Shown here: positions 41,709-51,455 of the stretch, piece by piece
Position numbering within the stretch: position 1 is the first letter of the stretch
Layout of the letters: the number at the start of each line of letters is the position of its first letter
DNA from: CAYUET01 sp964443875
GTDB lineage: Bacteria; Auribacterota; JAFGBW01
Length of the DNA stretch: 64,000 bases
NCBI GenBank assembly: GCA_964443875.1
Contig: CAYUET010000014.1
Coordinates: 12,499 to 76,498, forward strand
Reading direction: 5' to 3'
The notes under the pieces: generated by a model
Seen by the model: only the letters and a program-made list of their open reading frames with translations
Told to the model about the DNA's origin: nothing
Databases searched by the model: none
Translations under genes and position numbers: made by a program

Positions 41709-42911
41709 CTATTTTACTCCGTTGATCAATTCTGCGCAGATCCTGTCCACATCCTGAAGATCAAGCTGAAGGTGAACCGGGAGAGTGACAACGTTCTCAT
41801 ACATGGAATAGGCCTTTGGAAAATCTCTGATATCAAAACCAAGCTGTTTATAAGCCGTAAACATCGGCAGAGGGATAAAATGAACATTAATGACAATATC
41901 CCTGCTCTTCATATATTGAATCAGGGCATCCCTCCTGTCCTCCTGAAACCCGTCGAGCCTTAACGGGAACAAATGATAGGAGCCGGTTTTTACAGCCGCA
42001 TCATAGGAAGGCAGAATAAAAGGCTTCTTGTGTTTTAAATTTCCGGCATATTGGGCAAACAGGGCCTTTCTTTTTTCAAGTATGGACGGGTAACGCCTGA
42101 GCTGATTAACCCCCAGGGCTGCCTGGATATCCGTCATATTGAACTTATATCCCAAAAGTTTGATATCATAACGATAGCTCCCCTTTTCCTTCATCCAGGC
42201 ATCTTTGTCCTGACCATGAAGGGAATACAAACGGCATTGGGAAATCAGTTCCTCAACCGGCAGACGAGAATCGTCTTTGATCTGAATGGCTCCGCCTTCA
42301 GCAGTGGTCAGATTTTTTACCGCGTGAAAAGAGAAGGCTGTAACATCGGCTACCGCACCCATCTTTTTTCCCTTGTATACAGCCCCCAGGGAATGGCTTG
42401 CATCTGAAAGAAGTACAGGCCTTCCAAGTTTTTCCTGTATAGATCCTTTTTTGAAATCAAACGAAAAGGAGGAATGACTTAACACTTCAAGGATTTCATC
42501 ATAATCACAGGGAATTCCTGCATAATCCACCGCCATAACCGCCTTGGTTTTCGGGGTGAGTCTTTTTTTAATCTCCTCGGGAGAAATATTGAAACTGCCC
42601 GGATCTGTATCTGCAAAAACGATCTTGGCGCCTACATGATGAATCACGCTTGCTGTAGCCGAATAAGTATAGACCGTGGTGATCACTTCATCGCCCGGAC
42701 CTATCCCCAGCACAGTAAGCAGAATCTGCATGGCAGCGGTCGCAGAGCTGACACACAGGGTTGATCGGGCCCCGGTATACTGAGACAAAAGTGTTTCAAA
42801 TTCTTTAACCCTGGGGCCTGTGGTAATCCAGCCGGATTTAAGCACTTTCACCACTTCCTCAAAATCTTCCTCCAGAAAATACGGCGGGGAAAACTCGATC
42901 TTCTTTTGCAT
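41709..42911 (-). CDS. DegT/DnrJ/EryC1/StrS sugar aminotransferase
   Basis: A 400-residue PLP enzyme. Conserved parts: SGWITTGPRVKEFETLLSQY, VSSATAAMQILLTVLGIGPG, VDYAGIPCDYDEI, DASHSLGAVYKGKKMG, and cofactor Lys199 in FSFHAVKNLTTAEGG. This family transaminates nucleotide-linked keto-sugars for envelope polysaccharides. The ATG at 42911 follows AAAGGAGGG; the frame opens at 42944. It comes after the ABC/DUF4340 genes on the same strand. Confidence 0.93.
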   Translation of the reverse strand: MQKKIEFSPPYFLEEDFEEVVKVLKSGWITTGPRVKEFETLLSQYTGARSTLCVSSATAAMQILLTVLGIGPGDEVITTVYTYSATASVIHHVGAKIVFADTDPGSFNISPEEIKKRLTPKTKAVMAVDYAGIPCDYDEILEVLSHSSFSFDFKKGSIQEKLGRPVLLSDASHSLGAVYKGKKMGAVADVTAFSFHAVKNLTTAEGGAIQIKDDSRLPVEELISQCRLYSLHGQDKDAWMKEKGSYRYDIKLLGYKFNMTDIQAALGVNQLRRYPSILEKRKALFAQYAGNLKHKKPFILPSYDAAVKTGSYHLFPLRLDGFQEDRRDALIQYMKSRDIVINVHFIPLPMFTAYKQLGFDIRDFPKAYSMYENVVTLPVHLQLDLQDVDRICAELINGVK

Positions 42912-42973
42912 GAACCCTCCTTTTCTCTGCTGTTTATTTAGCAAAAAAAACAGGATAACTAAAGAAGCAAATA

Positions 42974-44116
42974 CTAGTTTTGGATGTCCTGCCGCTCTTC
43001 CGGATTCCCCATAATCCCGGAAATATCCGCTGTACTTAATTCTTGGGAAGAAGTCCCCTGCAGCTCTTCCGGAATAGGAGCTAATTTTGAATCCTTCTTT
43101 TCCTCGATAAAATCCTTATAGGATTTCGTAAAATTGGCCGCGTCATAGGAATCAAGCTCATAGACCCATTTTGAAAACTCCTCATTCAATTTTGACGCCT
43201 TTTCCTGAAGTGCTTTCGCCTTATCAGGTTCCGCGGGCAGGTTTATCACTTCTGCAAAAAGACGCAGGAAGAACTTCTCTTTCTGTTTTGCCAGACTAAA
43301 ACGGTAAAGGAATCCTTCCGTTGTTGTGACTTGAGCGGTTTCTGTAAAAGTTAACTCCAGTTCCTCTGCTGCTTTTGAAGTCATGACATCACTGAAGGCA
43401 AGACCTTCAAAAGTACCGGAAAGCTGGTTGATCATCCAGGGCTTTACCGTCTCCTCAGGTTTCAAGCCCTTAAGTTCAAAAGCCTCCTCCTCTTTTTCTT
43501 TTTTGAGAAGGGTAACTTCAGGCTTAGTCGTTAAAAGGGAAATCTTATAAATTTCCTTCTTGGGAAGATTAAGAATCACCTTTTGAAGCCAGTCAGAGGA
43601 GGCTTCAGGCATTTCAAAATCCAGGCTTACCAGATAAACAGAATCGGAGGTTCCGGATTTTGCATACCGGAAGACATCCGCTGCGGATTTCTGATGCACA
43701 CTTTCACGCTGCTTTCCAAGCTCCAAAACGCACAGATTTTTTCCCTCTTTGTCTTTCAGTGTGATTACGCTTCTGGAAGCATCAAGACCAAAGGCTGCAT
43801 GGTTTTCTTTCTTGGATGTCAGCTTCTGTGAAGATTCTAGATCATATAGTTTAAGAATAAGTTCGTTTAAAAAGGAAGTTTTTGCCGGATAATCATGGGA
43901 TGTTATGCATTTCCACTTACCCTCTGAAACCTGGACAAAACGAAATTCTTTGCCCTTGTTCAGAATCACTGCCTCATTTACGGCCTGAAGATCAAAGGTC
44001 AGAAGATTTTCAGAAACGGAACGGCTCAGATGGCTCTGTTTCATATCATTGTATTTGGCAAAGGTAATTAATCCGGCGGCGGCCAGGATCAACAGAAATA
44101 ATGTTTTTTTAGTCAT
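42974..44116 (-). CDS. DUF4340-type membrane-anchored protein
   Basis: A 380-residue protein with one N-terminal membrane anchor (KKTLFLLILAAAGLITFAKY) and an extracytoplasmic part of repeated beta-rich units (AVILNKGKEFRFVQVSEGKW; FGLDASRSVITLKDKEGKNL). This is the pattern of DUF4340 proteins, which commonly sit next to GldG-type ABC genes as here. A Glu-rich C-terminal tail follows. Role in the ABC system unknown. Confidence 0.75.
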   Translation of the reverse strand: MTKKTLFLLILAAAGLITFAKYNDMKQSHLSRSVSENLLTFDLQAVNEAVILNKGKEFRFVQVSEGKWKCITSHDYPAKTSFLNELILKLYDLESSQKLTSKKENHAAFGLDASRSVITLKDKEGKNLCVLELGKQRESVHQKSAADVFRYAKSGTSDSVYLVSLDFEMPEASSDWLQKVILNLPKKEIYKISLLTTKPEVTLLKKEKEEEAFELKGLKPEETVKPWMINQLSGTFEGLAFSDVMTSKAAEELELTFTETAQVTTTEGFLYRFSLAKQKEKFFLRLFAEVINLPAEPDKAKALQEKASKLNEEFSKWVYELDSYDAANFTKSYKDFIEEKKDSKLAPIPEELQGTSSQELSTADISGIMGNPEERQDIQN

Positions 44117-44134
44117 GAAATTCTCCTCTTTTCT

Positions 44135-46048
44135 TTAGACAAGCTTCTTGGACATAAGGAGTCTGTAAAGGCCGTAAAGCAGAATCATAAAAGGCACCAG
44201 AAAGGTGTTGAACAGAAAAAGCTGGATTCCCAGGCTTTCCTTGTCCTGCCGTAAATTCTTCTGAACTTCCTTTAATTTTTTCTGGGTGATCAGTTTTTCA
44301 GTACGTATCTGCCTGATCTGCTCCATCACTTCCTTGTTTGCTTTGAGGACCTGTTTCCCCTCTTCCTGTTTCATCAGACTGTTTATCGTGGTCGAAAACT
44401 CATCCACCTTGGCCTGAAGCTGCTTCTCTTCCATAAGCCATCGGGTCTGCGCCCTTGCCTCAATTTCAGCGACACGCGTGAAAGGCCGGGTGAACTTCCC
44501 CCTGGAACGGATGGCCGTCAGGCTCTTACTCCCGGAAAGACTTTCAAGACTGTTGTAGAGGAAATTGATATTGTCATTGATGGGGGTGACAATCATATTT
44601 CCAAAAAGATTCATCACATTCACGGAAAAACGATTGGAAATAAAATCCACATCCGACACCAGAATGATGTTTACAGATTGTGCACTTTCTTTAAGGAAAA
44701 CAGATTCCTCTTTCACGGCATCGGTTTTTTCTTTTGCTTCAGCAGCTTTATCTGAGGCTTCCTCTTTAGGTTTTCCCTCAGGAAAAGCGGTCTGCATTTT
44801 TCCGGAAATTCTTACAGCCAGGGGCAATGCGACTGCTCCGGGAGCATACGCAGACGTTATCGCATCCATGCTGCCTCCGAAAAGAAGAATGCTTCCGTCA
44901 ACCGTGCAGGCCGTGGCAGAAGTCTGGATTAAAGTCTCCATGCGGATATCCTTAAACTTATCGGAGTCAAACTGAATCGACCCGGTTGAAGGAAAAATCA
45001 TGGTTTCAAGTTTTCCGGTAATGGCATCCTCCCGGTTGATCTGCTTTGAGGTAAGGCTCAGCCAGGCATAGAAATTTCCGGACTGTCCCGGAGCAGTCTG
45101 CACCTGGGTCGCAAGATCCCTGTCCAGGACCACTTTTCCTTCAGGAATAGAAAATCCTGATTTCCGGAGGGTCAGCGGAAGTTCCGAACTGCGATTCATG
45201 TTCATGGGCATCATGGGATTTCCGGCCTGGGGATTGACATTATCGGCTTCACACATGGTATCTACCAGGACAAAGGCTGCTTTCCCCTTTAACAGGTACT
45301 GATCCAGGGTATACTGGGCCTGGTTGGAAAGGCCCTTGGGATGCATCAGGAGAAGACAGCTGACGTCCGAAGGAATCTCGCTTAAATCCGGGATCATGCG
45401 TACATCATAGGTTTCTTTCAATTCATTGAGAAAAAACCAGGGATCAGAACTTTCATCCGGTTGTTTTCCGGGCATGGCCATTCCCAGCCCCTCTATAGGC
45501 AGGGAGGAATAAATTCCCAAAACCGTCTTTTGGGAATTGGAAAGAGAAACAATGATCTTGGAAATGTCATATTCCAGAAACTCCTCGCGGGAAGCATCAA
45601 AAAACGGGACACAGCTTTCATGTCCCTTTTCATCGAGGACAACCATGCCGCAGAAGAGTACATCTCCCCCCATTGCCTGTACAGCGTTAAGTCCGTATTT
45701 TTCAGCCCATTCCGCCTCTTCACTGTCCGGCCTCGGATCATAAATCTCCAGGCGTATCAGATCCGTTTCCTGGGCATAGGAGGCTAAAAAATCCATCACC
45801 CGCTCGCCGTAGGCCTTAAAACTCGGAATGGAAGCTCCGTCCGTCGCGGAATAAAAATATTTAAACGTCAAAGGTTCCTTCACCCCTTTGATGATCTCCC
45901 GGGAGGCCTCTGACAGAGAATAAATTTTCTCCTGCGTCAGATCCAGGCGGTTCCTGCGAAACATCTGATTGGAAATTGTGTTGAGGCCGATAAAAAGGAC
46001 GACAATAAAAATTATGCCGATGTAGGATCGTGTTTGGATTGATTTCAT
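44135..46048 (-). CDS. GldG-like ABC transporter auxiliary protein
   Basis: A 637-residue protein with an N-terminal membrane anchor (SYIGIIFIVVLFIGLNTISN). A GldG-type extracytoplasmic domain (RNRLDLTQEKIYSLSEASRE; VLGIYSSLPIEGL; LLLMHPKGLSNQAQYTLDQY), a coiled-coil region near 560-605 and a final membrane helix (LFLFNTFLVPFMILLYGLYR) follow. It is the large partner of the permease and ATPase upstream. Despite the name, such systems occur in many non-gliding bacteria; the cargo is unknown. Confidence 0.85.
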   Translation of the reverse strand: MKSIQTRSYIGIIFIVVLFIGLNTISNQMFRRNRLDLTQEKIYSLSEASREIIKGVKEPLTFKYFYSATDGASIPSFKAYGERVMDFLASYAQETDLIRLEIYDPRPDSEEAEWAEKYGLNAVQAMGGDVLFCGMVVLDEKGHESCVPFFDASREEFLEYDISKIIVSLSNSQKTVLGIYSSLPIEGLGMAMPGKQPDESSDPWFFLNELKETYDVRMIPDLSEIPSDVSCLLLMHPKGLSNQAQYTLDQYLLKGKAAFVLVDTMCEADNVNPQAGNPMMPMNMNRSSELPLTLRKSGFSIPEGKVVLDRDLATQVQTAPGQSGNFYAWLSLTSKQINREDAITGKLETMIFPSTGSIQFDSDKFKDIRMETLIQTSATACTVDGSILLFGGSMDAITSAYAPGAVALPLAVRISGKMQTAFPEGKPKEEASDKAAEAKEKTDAVKEESVFLKESAQSVNIILVSDVDFISNRFSVNVMNLFGNMIVTPINDNINFLYNSLESLSGSKSLTAIRSRGKFTRPFTRVAEIEARAQTRWLMEEKQLQAKVDEFSTTINSLMKQEEGKQVLKANKEVMEQIRQIRTEKLITQKKLKEVQKNLRQDKESLGIQLFLFNTFLVPFMILLYGLYRLLMSKKLV

Positions 46049-46057
46049 GATATGCTC

Positions 46058-46792
46058 CTACTCTGATTTTTCTTCTTCAAGAATCACATGGTTTGCAAAA
46101 AGCCCGCAGCCGATCACGGATGCAAAAAAAACGGCATCTCTTAAATCAAACACGCCCTTTTGAATGGAATCAAAATGAGAGGTAAAACTCAGCGCTCTCA
46201 TATTTTCAAGGACAAACTGCGGTAATACGCCCGATAAAAACTTCACAAAAGGGACAAAACCGATAAGGATCAGAATCAGACAGACGACAACGGTTAAGAT
46301 AAAACTTATGACCTGATTTTTGGTCAGGGCTGAAAACACCATACCTAGAGCAAGATAGGATCCGGCCATTAAAATGGACCCGGCATACCCTGCCAGAATC
46401 ACCCCTCCATCAGGCTCCCCCAGGTAATAAACCGTAAGAACCATTGGAAAAGTAAGTGCCAGGCTTAATCCGATAAAAGAAAGCGCTGCCAGAAACTTGC
46501 CCAAAATCGCCTCCCAGGATTTAACCGGCAGAGTAAAAAGCAGTTCAATGGTTCCGCTTTTTCTTTCCTCAGCCCATAACCGCATCGACACGGCTGGCAC
46601 AAGAAAAAGATAAAGCCAGGGATGCCAGAAGAAAAAGGCCCTCATGTCGGCCTGGTTATTTTCATAAAAACTTGCGATCTTGAAAGTAAAAATCCCGGTC
46701 AGAAAAATAAAAATAACAATGAAAACGTAGGCAATCGGCGTTCCAAAATAACTTTTCAGTTCTCTTTTATAAATCGCGTTCAACACATTCAT
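46058..46792 (-). CDS. ABC-2 type permease, GldF-like
   Basis: A 244-residue protein with six membrane segments. It starts AIYKRELKSYFGTPIAYVFI, has the ABC-2 feature MRLWAEERKSGTIELLFTLP and ends with a short acidic tail. The sequence around RELKSYF-TPIAY is characteristic of GldF-type permeases. Its ATG overlaps the ATPase stop (ATGA). Confidence 0.88.
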   Translation of the reverse strand: MNVLNAIYKRELKSYFGTPIAYVFIVIFIFLTGIFTFKIASFYENNQADMRAFFFWHPWLYLFLVPAVSMRLWAEERKSGTIELLFTLPVKSWEAILGKFLAALSFIGLSLALTFPMVLTVYYLGEPDGGVILAGYAGSILMAGSYLALGMVFSALTKNQVISFILTVVVCLILILIGFVPFVKFLSGVLPQFVLENMRALSFTSHFDSIQKGVFDLRDAVFFASVIGCGLFANHVILEEEKSE

Positions 46793-47532
46793 GCGTTTTT
46801 AACCTCCAGCGTGAGCTTTCTAAATACTTCATTCAGGTTTCCTGTGTCCGACATTTTTTTTAGGTCAGAAGGTGTCGAATCAATTACAATTTTCCCCTGA
46901 GCAATGATAATCGCCCGGGTACACACCTCATCCACTTCTTCCAGGATATGAGTGGATAAAATAATCACCTTGTTCCCGGCCATTTTTGTAATAAGCTGGC
47001 GCACCTCATACTTCTGGTTCGGATCCAGACCGTCGGTCGGCTCATCCAGAATCAGAATTTCAGGATCATGCACAATCGCCTGGGCAAGGCAGACCCTGCG
47101 CTTAAAACCCTTGGAAAGGGTTCCGATAATCTGATTACGGACATTTTTAAGTGAAGCCTGTTCATAGACGCGTTCCAGGCACTCATTCTTCTTTCCCTCA
47201 AGACCACGCACCGTGATGATAAAGGATAAAAAATCCTCCACGGTCATTTCCTCATAGGCCGGAGCATTTTCCGGGAGATAGCCCAGATGATGCTTGATCC
47301 TGTGCGCCGAGGTGACAAGATCAAAGTTCTTGATTTCAGCTGTTCCGAAATCCGGAGTAATAAAACCGGTCAGCATTTTCATGGTGGTTGATTTTCCCGC
47401 GCCATTAGGACCGAGAAAACCCAAAACCTCTCCTTTTTTTACCTGGAAGGAAATTTTATCCACAGCCTTGATAGGGCCGAAATATTTTCCTAATCCTTTA
47501 ACATCGATCACATTTTCTGATTTTGCATTCAT
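46789..47532 (-). CDS. ABC transporter ATP-binding protein, GldA-like
   Basis: A 247-residue ATPase. Walker A GPNGAGKSTTMKML, the Q-loop region GYLPENAPAYEEMTVEDFLS, signature LSKGFKRRVCLAQ, Walker B EILILDEPTDGLDPNQ and STHILEEVDEV are complete. I use the ATG at 47532; the frame opens at 47568. First gene of the unit that continues with GldF-, GldG- and DUF4340-like genes. Confidence 0.9.
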   Translation of the reverse strand: MNAKSENVIDVKGLGKYFGPIKAVDKISFQVKKGEVLGFLGPNGAGKSTTMKMLTGFITPDFGTAEIKNFDLVTSAHRIKHHLGYLPENAPAYEEMTVEDFLSFIITVRGLEGKKNECLERVYEQASLKNVRNQIIGTLSKGFKRRVCLAQAIVHDPEILILDEPTDGLDPNQKYEVRQLITKMAGNKVIILSTHILEEVDEVCTRAIIIAQGKIVIDSTPSDLKKMSDTGNLNEVFRKLTLEVKNA

Positions 47533-47674
47533 AGTTTTTACCTGTAATCTCTTAATGGTGATTATCATTTCTCAAAACTGAGTGTGAATTTTATCTGAAA
47601 AATATTTTTTCCTTCAAGAAAAAAATAACCTGGATTTTAAACAACAGATTTCAATAATTGTTACACGGCCCGGA

Positions 47675-48700
47675 TTAGTCCCCTTTAAGCTCCTCCCAAA
47701 GCTTTTCATACTGGGTGATGGCATCCCCGATATCGAGCTGAAATTCGCCTTTTTGGACAACGGAGGCATCGGGATAAACGGTGGGATTTGTTCTCAGTTC
47801 TTCAGGCATTTCTTCCAAAGCCGCCTTGTTGGGGGAGGTGTATCCGATTTCCTGGCTGATGACAGCCGCAATTTCGGGTCTCAAAAGAAAATCAATGAAT
47901 TTATGCGCATTCTCAACATGTTTGGCACTTTTCGGGATTACCAGACTGTCCACCCAGAGCATCACCCCCTCTTCAGGGTATACAAAACGAATGGAGGAAT
48001 TTTCCTGGGATGCCATATAGGCTTCCCCGTTCCATATAAGTCCGATATCCACTTCCTTATTCAAAAAAGGCTGTTTGGGCGAATCCGCATTAAACGCTTT
48101 CACTCTCGGGAAAAGTTCCTTGAGTTTGAGACTCGCCTCGGTCAATCGTCCGGGATCTGTTTCATTGCAGGAATAGCCTAAAACTTTAAGGGCCATGCCG
48201 AAGACTTCGCGAAGATCATCGGTCATAAGAATTCTTCCGGCATATTCAGGTTTCCATATGTCCGCATATCGGCTGACCGATTCCACCGGGATCACATCCG
48301 CATTTACCCCGATCGCCGTGGCCCCCCACAAATAGGGAATACTGTATTGATTGTCCGGGTCAAATGACTTGTTCAGCAGATTGGAGTCAAGATTTTTAAA
48401 ATTCTTAAGCTGTCTTTTATCAATCGGCTGAATCAGTCCGTTTTTAATCATTTTCTGAACATAGTAAGTGGAAGGCACGACCAGGTCATATCCCTCCCCT
48501 TTAAGGATTTTCATTTTGGCAAACATGGTTTCATTATTGTCATAGGTCGAATAAATGACCTTGATTCCGGTTTCTTCCTGAAATTTCTGGATAACCGCAT
48601 CCGGCATATATTCAGCCCAGTTATAAACGTAAAGTTCCTCCCCGGAATAGCCCAATGCAATACTCATAAGCAGCGTCAAACCAACCCATAAACCTCTCAT
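47675..48700 (-). CDS. potD: spermidine/putrescine-binding periplasmic protein
   Basis: A 341-residue protein with a signal peptide (GLWVGLTLLMSIALGYSGEE) and the polyamine-binding pattern: LYVYNWAEYMPDAVIQKFQE, YDLVVPSTYYVQKMIKNG, IPYLWGATAIGVNAD, WNGEAYMASQEN. It captures polyamines for PotABC. The ATG at 48700 overlaps the potC stop (ATGA) and has GGAGAG upstream; the open frame up to 48772 lies inside potC. Confidence 0.93.
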   Translation of the reverse strand: MRGLWVGLTLLMSIALGYSGEELYVYNWAEYMPDAVIQKFQEETGIKVIYSTYDNNETMFAKMKILKGEGYDLVVPSTYYVQKMIKNGLIQPIDKRQLKNFKNLDSNLLNKSFDPDNQYSIPYLWGATAIGVNADVIPVESVSRYADIWKPEYAGRILMTDDLREVFGMALKVLGYSCNETDPGRLTEASLKLKELFPRVKAFNADSPKQPFLNKEVDIGLIWNGEAYMASQENSSIRFVYPEEGVMLWVDSLVIPKSAKHVENAHKFIDFLLRPEIAAVISQEIGYTSPNKAALEEMPEELRTNPTVYPDASVVQKGEFQLDIGDAITQYEKLWEELKGD

Positions 48701-49467
48701 TTTCTTCTCTCCTTTATCATCCATTGCGAAATTAAAACCATTACAAAAGTAAAACAAAATAAAATGGTGCACAAGGCATTGATTTCCGGCTTAATTCCAA
48801 GGCGCACCATGGAATAGATCTTTAAAGGCAGCACCTCAAAGGTGGGCCCGGTCACAAAAAAACTCACAATCACATCATCCAGCGATAATGTAAAGCTTAA
48901 AAGCCAGCCCGAAAGGATCGCCGGAAAGATCATGGGAAAAAGAATGTGTCTGAAGGTCTGGTATTCACTGGCCCCCAGATCTTTGGCGGCTTCAATGATG
49001 GAACGGTCAAACCCGCAAATGCGGGAATACACCGTCACAATCACAAAAGGCAGGCAAAAGGTGATATGGGAAAGCAAGAGCGTGGTAAAACCGGGTTTAA
49101 GACCGAGCATCATAAAAAAGGACAAAAGGGAAATCCCCATCACGATATCCGGACTCATCATGACAATGTACACAAGGGAATAAAGAATTCTTCTTCCCAT
49201 AAAACGATAACGATAAAAAGCCATTGCCCCTAAAGTTCCAATGCCTGACGCTGCGATGCTTGAGAGGAACGCGATGACAAGGGAACGCAGTGTGGCATCA
49301 ATCAGCTGGGTGTTTTTAAAAAACTGGACATACCATTTGAACGTAAATCCGCTCCAGTTTGTCGAATACTTTGAGTTGTTAAAGGAATATACAATCAGGA
49401 TCAGAATCGGCAGGTACAGAAAAAAATACACCAAAAAAATGTAGAACCTCTTTACCGTTTTTTTCAA
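48697..49467 (-). CDS. potC: spermidine/putrescine ABC permease
   Basis: A 256-residue protein with six membrane segments and the EAA motif typical of binding-protein-dependent permeases (IIEAAKDLGASEYQTFRHIL). N-terminal YSFNNSKYSTNWSGFTFKWY is characteristic of PotC. Its start overlaps the potB stop (ATGA). Confidence 0.94.
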   Translation of the reverse strand: MKKTVKRFYIFLVYFFLYLPILILIVYSFNNSKYSTNWSGFTFKWYVQFFKNTQLIDATLRSLVIAFLSSIAASGIGTLGAMAFYRYRFMGRRILYSLVYIVMMSPDIVMGISLLSFFMMLGLKPGFTTLLLSHITFCLPFVIVTVYSRICGFDRSIIEAAKDLGASEYQTFRHILFPMIFPAILSGWLLSFTLSLDDVIVSFFVTGPTFEVLPLKIYSMVRLGIKPEINALCTILFCFTFVMVLISQWMIKERRK

Positions 49468-50330
49468 CGCTCATGCTCCATGGGGCTGACATTAAAACGG
49501 TTCATGCTTTTAAAATACCCCCAGAGAAAAAGCCCGAGAAGAATTACCAGAACCATGCTCGAGGCCGCCCCTTTGGGCCAATCCTGAATAGTCAGAAACT
49601 GATTCTTAATATAATTTCCAATCAGAATGATCTTGGCCCCTCCCAGAATGTCAGGAATAAAAAACAACCCCAAAGAGGGGATGAACACCATCGTACACCC
49701 TGCAATCACTCCCGGAATCGTGAGAGGAAAGACCACTTTTATAAAAACATTAAATGTTCCGGCCCCCAGATCATAGGCTGCCTCGATTAAACGATTATCA
49801 AGTTTGTCGATCGCAGTATAGATCGGAAGGATCATAAAAGGAAGAAGGGTATACACCAGTCCCCAGAATACAGCCGTGTCCGTGTAAAGAATATTCAAGG
49901 GCTGCTGGATAAGATGCAGTTTTATCAACAGCATGTTCAAAAGACCATTGGCCTTAAAGAGTATAATCAGGGAGTAAGTCCGGATCAGAGAACTTGTCCA
50001 GAAAGGAATGATGATCAGCACCAGAAGGAGTTTCTTATACCGGTTCTGAATACGTGAAATAATAAATGAAAAAGGATAGGAAATCAGGAGGCAGAACAGG
50101 GTTGTAAAAAAGGCATAAAAAAGGGAGTTGATAAATATTTTAAAAAACACGGGATTAACCAGATCCCTGTAGTTTTCAAGAGTCCATTTCCATTGAATCA
50201 GATATTGAGGGTCTTTGGTTAAAAAACTTGTAAAAAAGATCAGGAGTGCAGGCAAAAGAACAAAAATAAAAATCCAGAAAAAAACCAAAAAAATAGAAAT
50301 GTGTTTGAACCAGCTTTTGTCAGCTGTCAC
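49464..50330 (-). CDS. potB: spermidine/putrescine ABC permease
   Basis: About 288 residues with six membrane segments and the EAA motif LIEAAYDLGAGTFNVFIKVV. I choose GTG at 50330 as start: GGGAGG lies nine bases upstream, it overlaps the potA end by 11 bases, and the product (TADKSWFKHISIFLVFF) fits the short family N terminus. The frame stays open to 50411 with ATGs at 50411 and 50387, which would overlap potA far more. Confidence 0.9.
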   Translation of the reverse strand: MTADKSWFKHISIFLVFFWIFIFVLLPALLIFFTSFLTKDPQYLIQWKWTLENYRDLVNPVFFKIFINSLFYAFFTTLFCLLISYPFSFIISRIQNRYKKLLLVLIIIPFWTSSLIRTYSLIILFKANGLLNMLLIKLHLIQQPLNILYTDTAVFWGLVYTLLPFMILPIYTAIDKLDNRLIEAAYDLGAGTFNVFIKVVFPLTIPGVIAGCTMVFIPSLGLFFIPDILGGAKIILIGNYIKNQFLTIQDWPKGAASSMVLVILLGLFLWGYFKSMNRFNVSPMEHER

Positions 50331-51414
50331 GGAGGAGGACCTCCCACCCTTTAATCCAGTGAATAAAAACTTTTTCACCGGATTCATAGCGGATATCTTC
50401 TGCGTCTTCATTAAAAAACTGGGTGGCTAAAACGGTCTTTCCCATCCTGAGATCAATAAAAAGATCCACAGTAGTCCCTTTATAGATCATCTCACGGACA
50501 ACCCCCTCCAGGGTTTCCTCTTCACATTCTTCCTTCTTTTTCAATACCTGGATATCTTCCGGACGAAGCAAAACCTTTATTTTTTGTCCGCCTTTAAATT
50601 CCTTTTTATTTGACAGTCTGAAGACCGTGCCGTTCAAACGAACCTCCATGAAGCCGTTTTGTGTTGACTGAACCTCCCCGTCAAACTCATTGATTTCACC
50701 GATGAATTTTGCAACAAACATATTGGAAGGCTCCTCGTAAATACTCTTGGGGGTGCCCATCTGCTCGATACGGCCGTTGTTCATGACGGCAATCCGGTCT
50801 GAAATCGTAATGGCTTCCTCCTGGTCATGGGTTACAAAAACAAAGGTGATCCCCAGTTTTCTCTGAATATGTTTAAGTTCAATCTGCATTTCCTTCCGGA
50901 GCCTGTAATCCAGGGCGCTTAAGGGTTCATCCAGAAGAAGTACCAGCGGCTTGTTGACAAGGGCCCTTGCAAAGGCCACCCTCTGCTGCTGTCCGCCGGA
51001 AAGCTGAAAAATACTTCGATTTTGAAATCCGGGAAGTTTAACCAGATCAAGAATAGATGAAACATCCCGCTCAATCTCCTCCTCACTCTTTTTCTGAAGT
51101 TTGAGACCAAAGGCAATGTTATTGAAAACATTCATATGGGGGAAAAGAGCGTAATTCTGAAAAACCGTATTGACATCCCGTATATACGGGGGAATATCAT
51201 TAACCCGCTCCCCCCCTAAATAGATATCCCCCTGATCGGCTTTTTCAAAGCCCGCAATCAGACGCAAAAGGGTCGTTTTCCCGCAGCCTGAAGGCCCGAG
51301 AAGGGTTAAAAGTTCTCCCGGATAAATATCAAGAGAAACCTCATCCACAGCCTTTGTCCGGCCGAAGACCTTGGATACATTTCTGAGAGAAATAACAGGC
51401 TCTTTAGAATTCAT
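50320..51414 (-). CDS. potA: spermidine/putrescine ABC ATPase
   Basis: A 364-residue protein. Walker A GPSGCGKTTLLRLIAGFE, signature QLSGGQQQRVAFARALVNKP, Walker B LLLDEPLSALD and the switch THDQEEA, then a C-terminal TOBE-type domain (FIGEINEFDGEVQ; VLLRPEDIQVL). First gene of potABCD. No ribosome site precedes the ATG, and the promoter boxes place the transcript start about two bases before it, so it may be translated from a leaderless message. Confidence 0.95.
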   Translation of the reverse strand: MNSKEPVISLRNVSKVFGRTKAVDEVSLDIYPGELLTLLGPSGCGKTTLLRLIAGFEKADQGDIYLGGERVNDIPPYIRDVNTVFQNYALFPHMNVFNNIAFGLKLQKKSEEEIERDVSSILDLVKLPGFQNRSIFQLSGGQQQRVAFARALVNKPLVLLLDEPLSALDYRLRKEMQIELKHIQRKLGITFVFVTHDQEEAITISDRIAVMNNGRIEQMGTPKSIYEEPSNMFVAKFIGEINEFDGEVQSTQNGFMEVRLNGTVFRLSNKKEFKGGQKIKVLLRPEDIQVLKKKEECEEETLEGVVREMIYKGTTVDLFIDLRMGKTVLATQFFNEDAEDIRYESGEKVFIHWIKGWEVLLRDS

Positions 51415-51422
51415 ATGGGCGT

Positions 51423-51450
51423 ATCATAGCGAATTAGGAATTTTTGTCAA
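51423..51450 (-). promoter_or_regulatory. strong housekeeping promoter of potABCD
   Basis: The minus strand carries TTGACA (51445-51450), 16 bases, then TATGAT (51423-51428). Normal spacing from the -10 box puts transcription start at about 51416, two bases before the potA ATG at 51414. Confidence 0.75.
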
Positions 51451-51455
51451 AAGAG

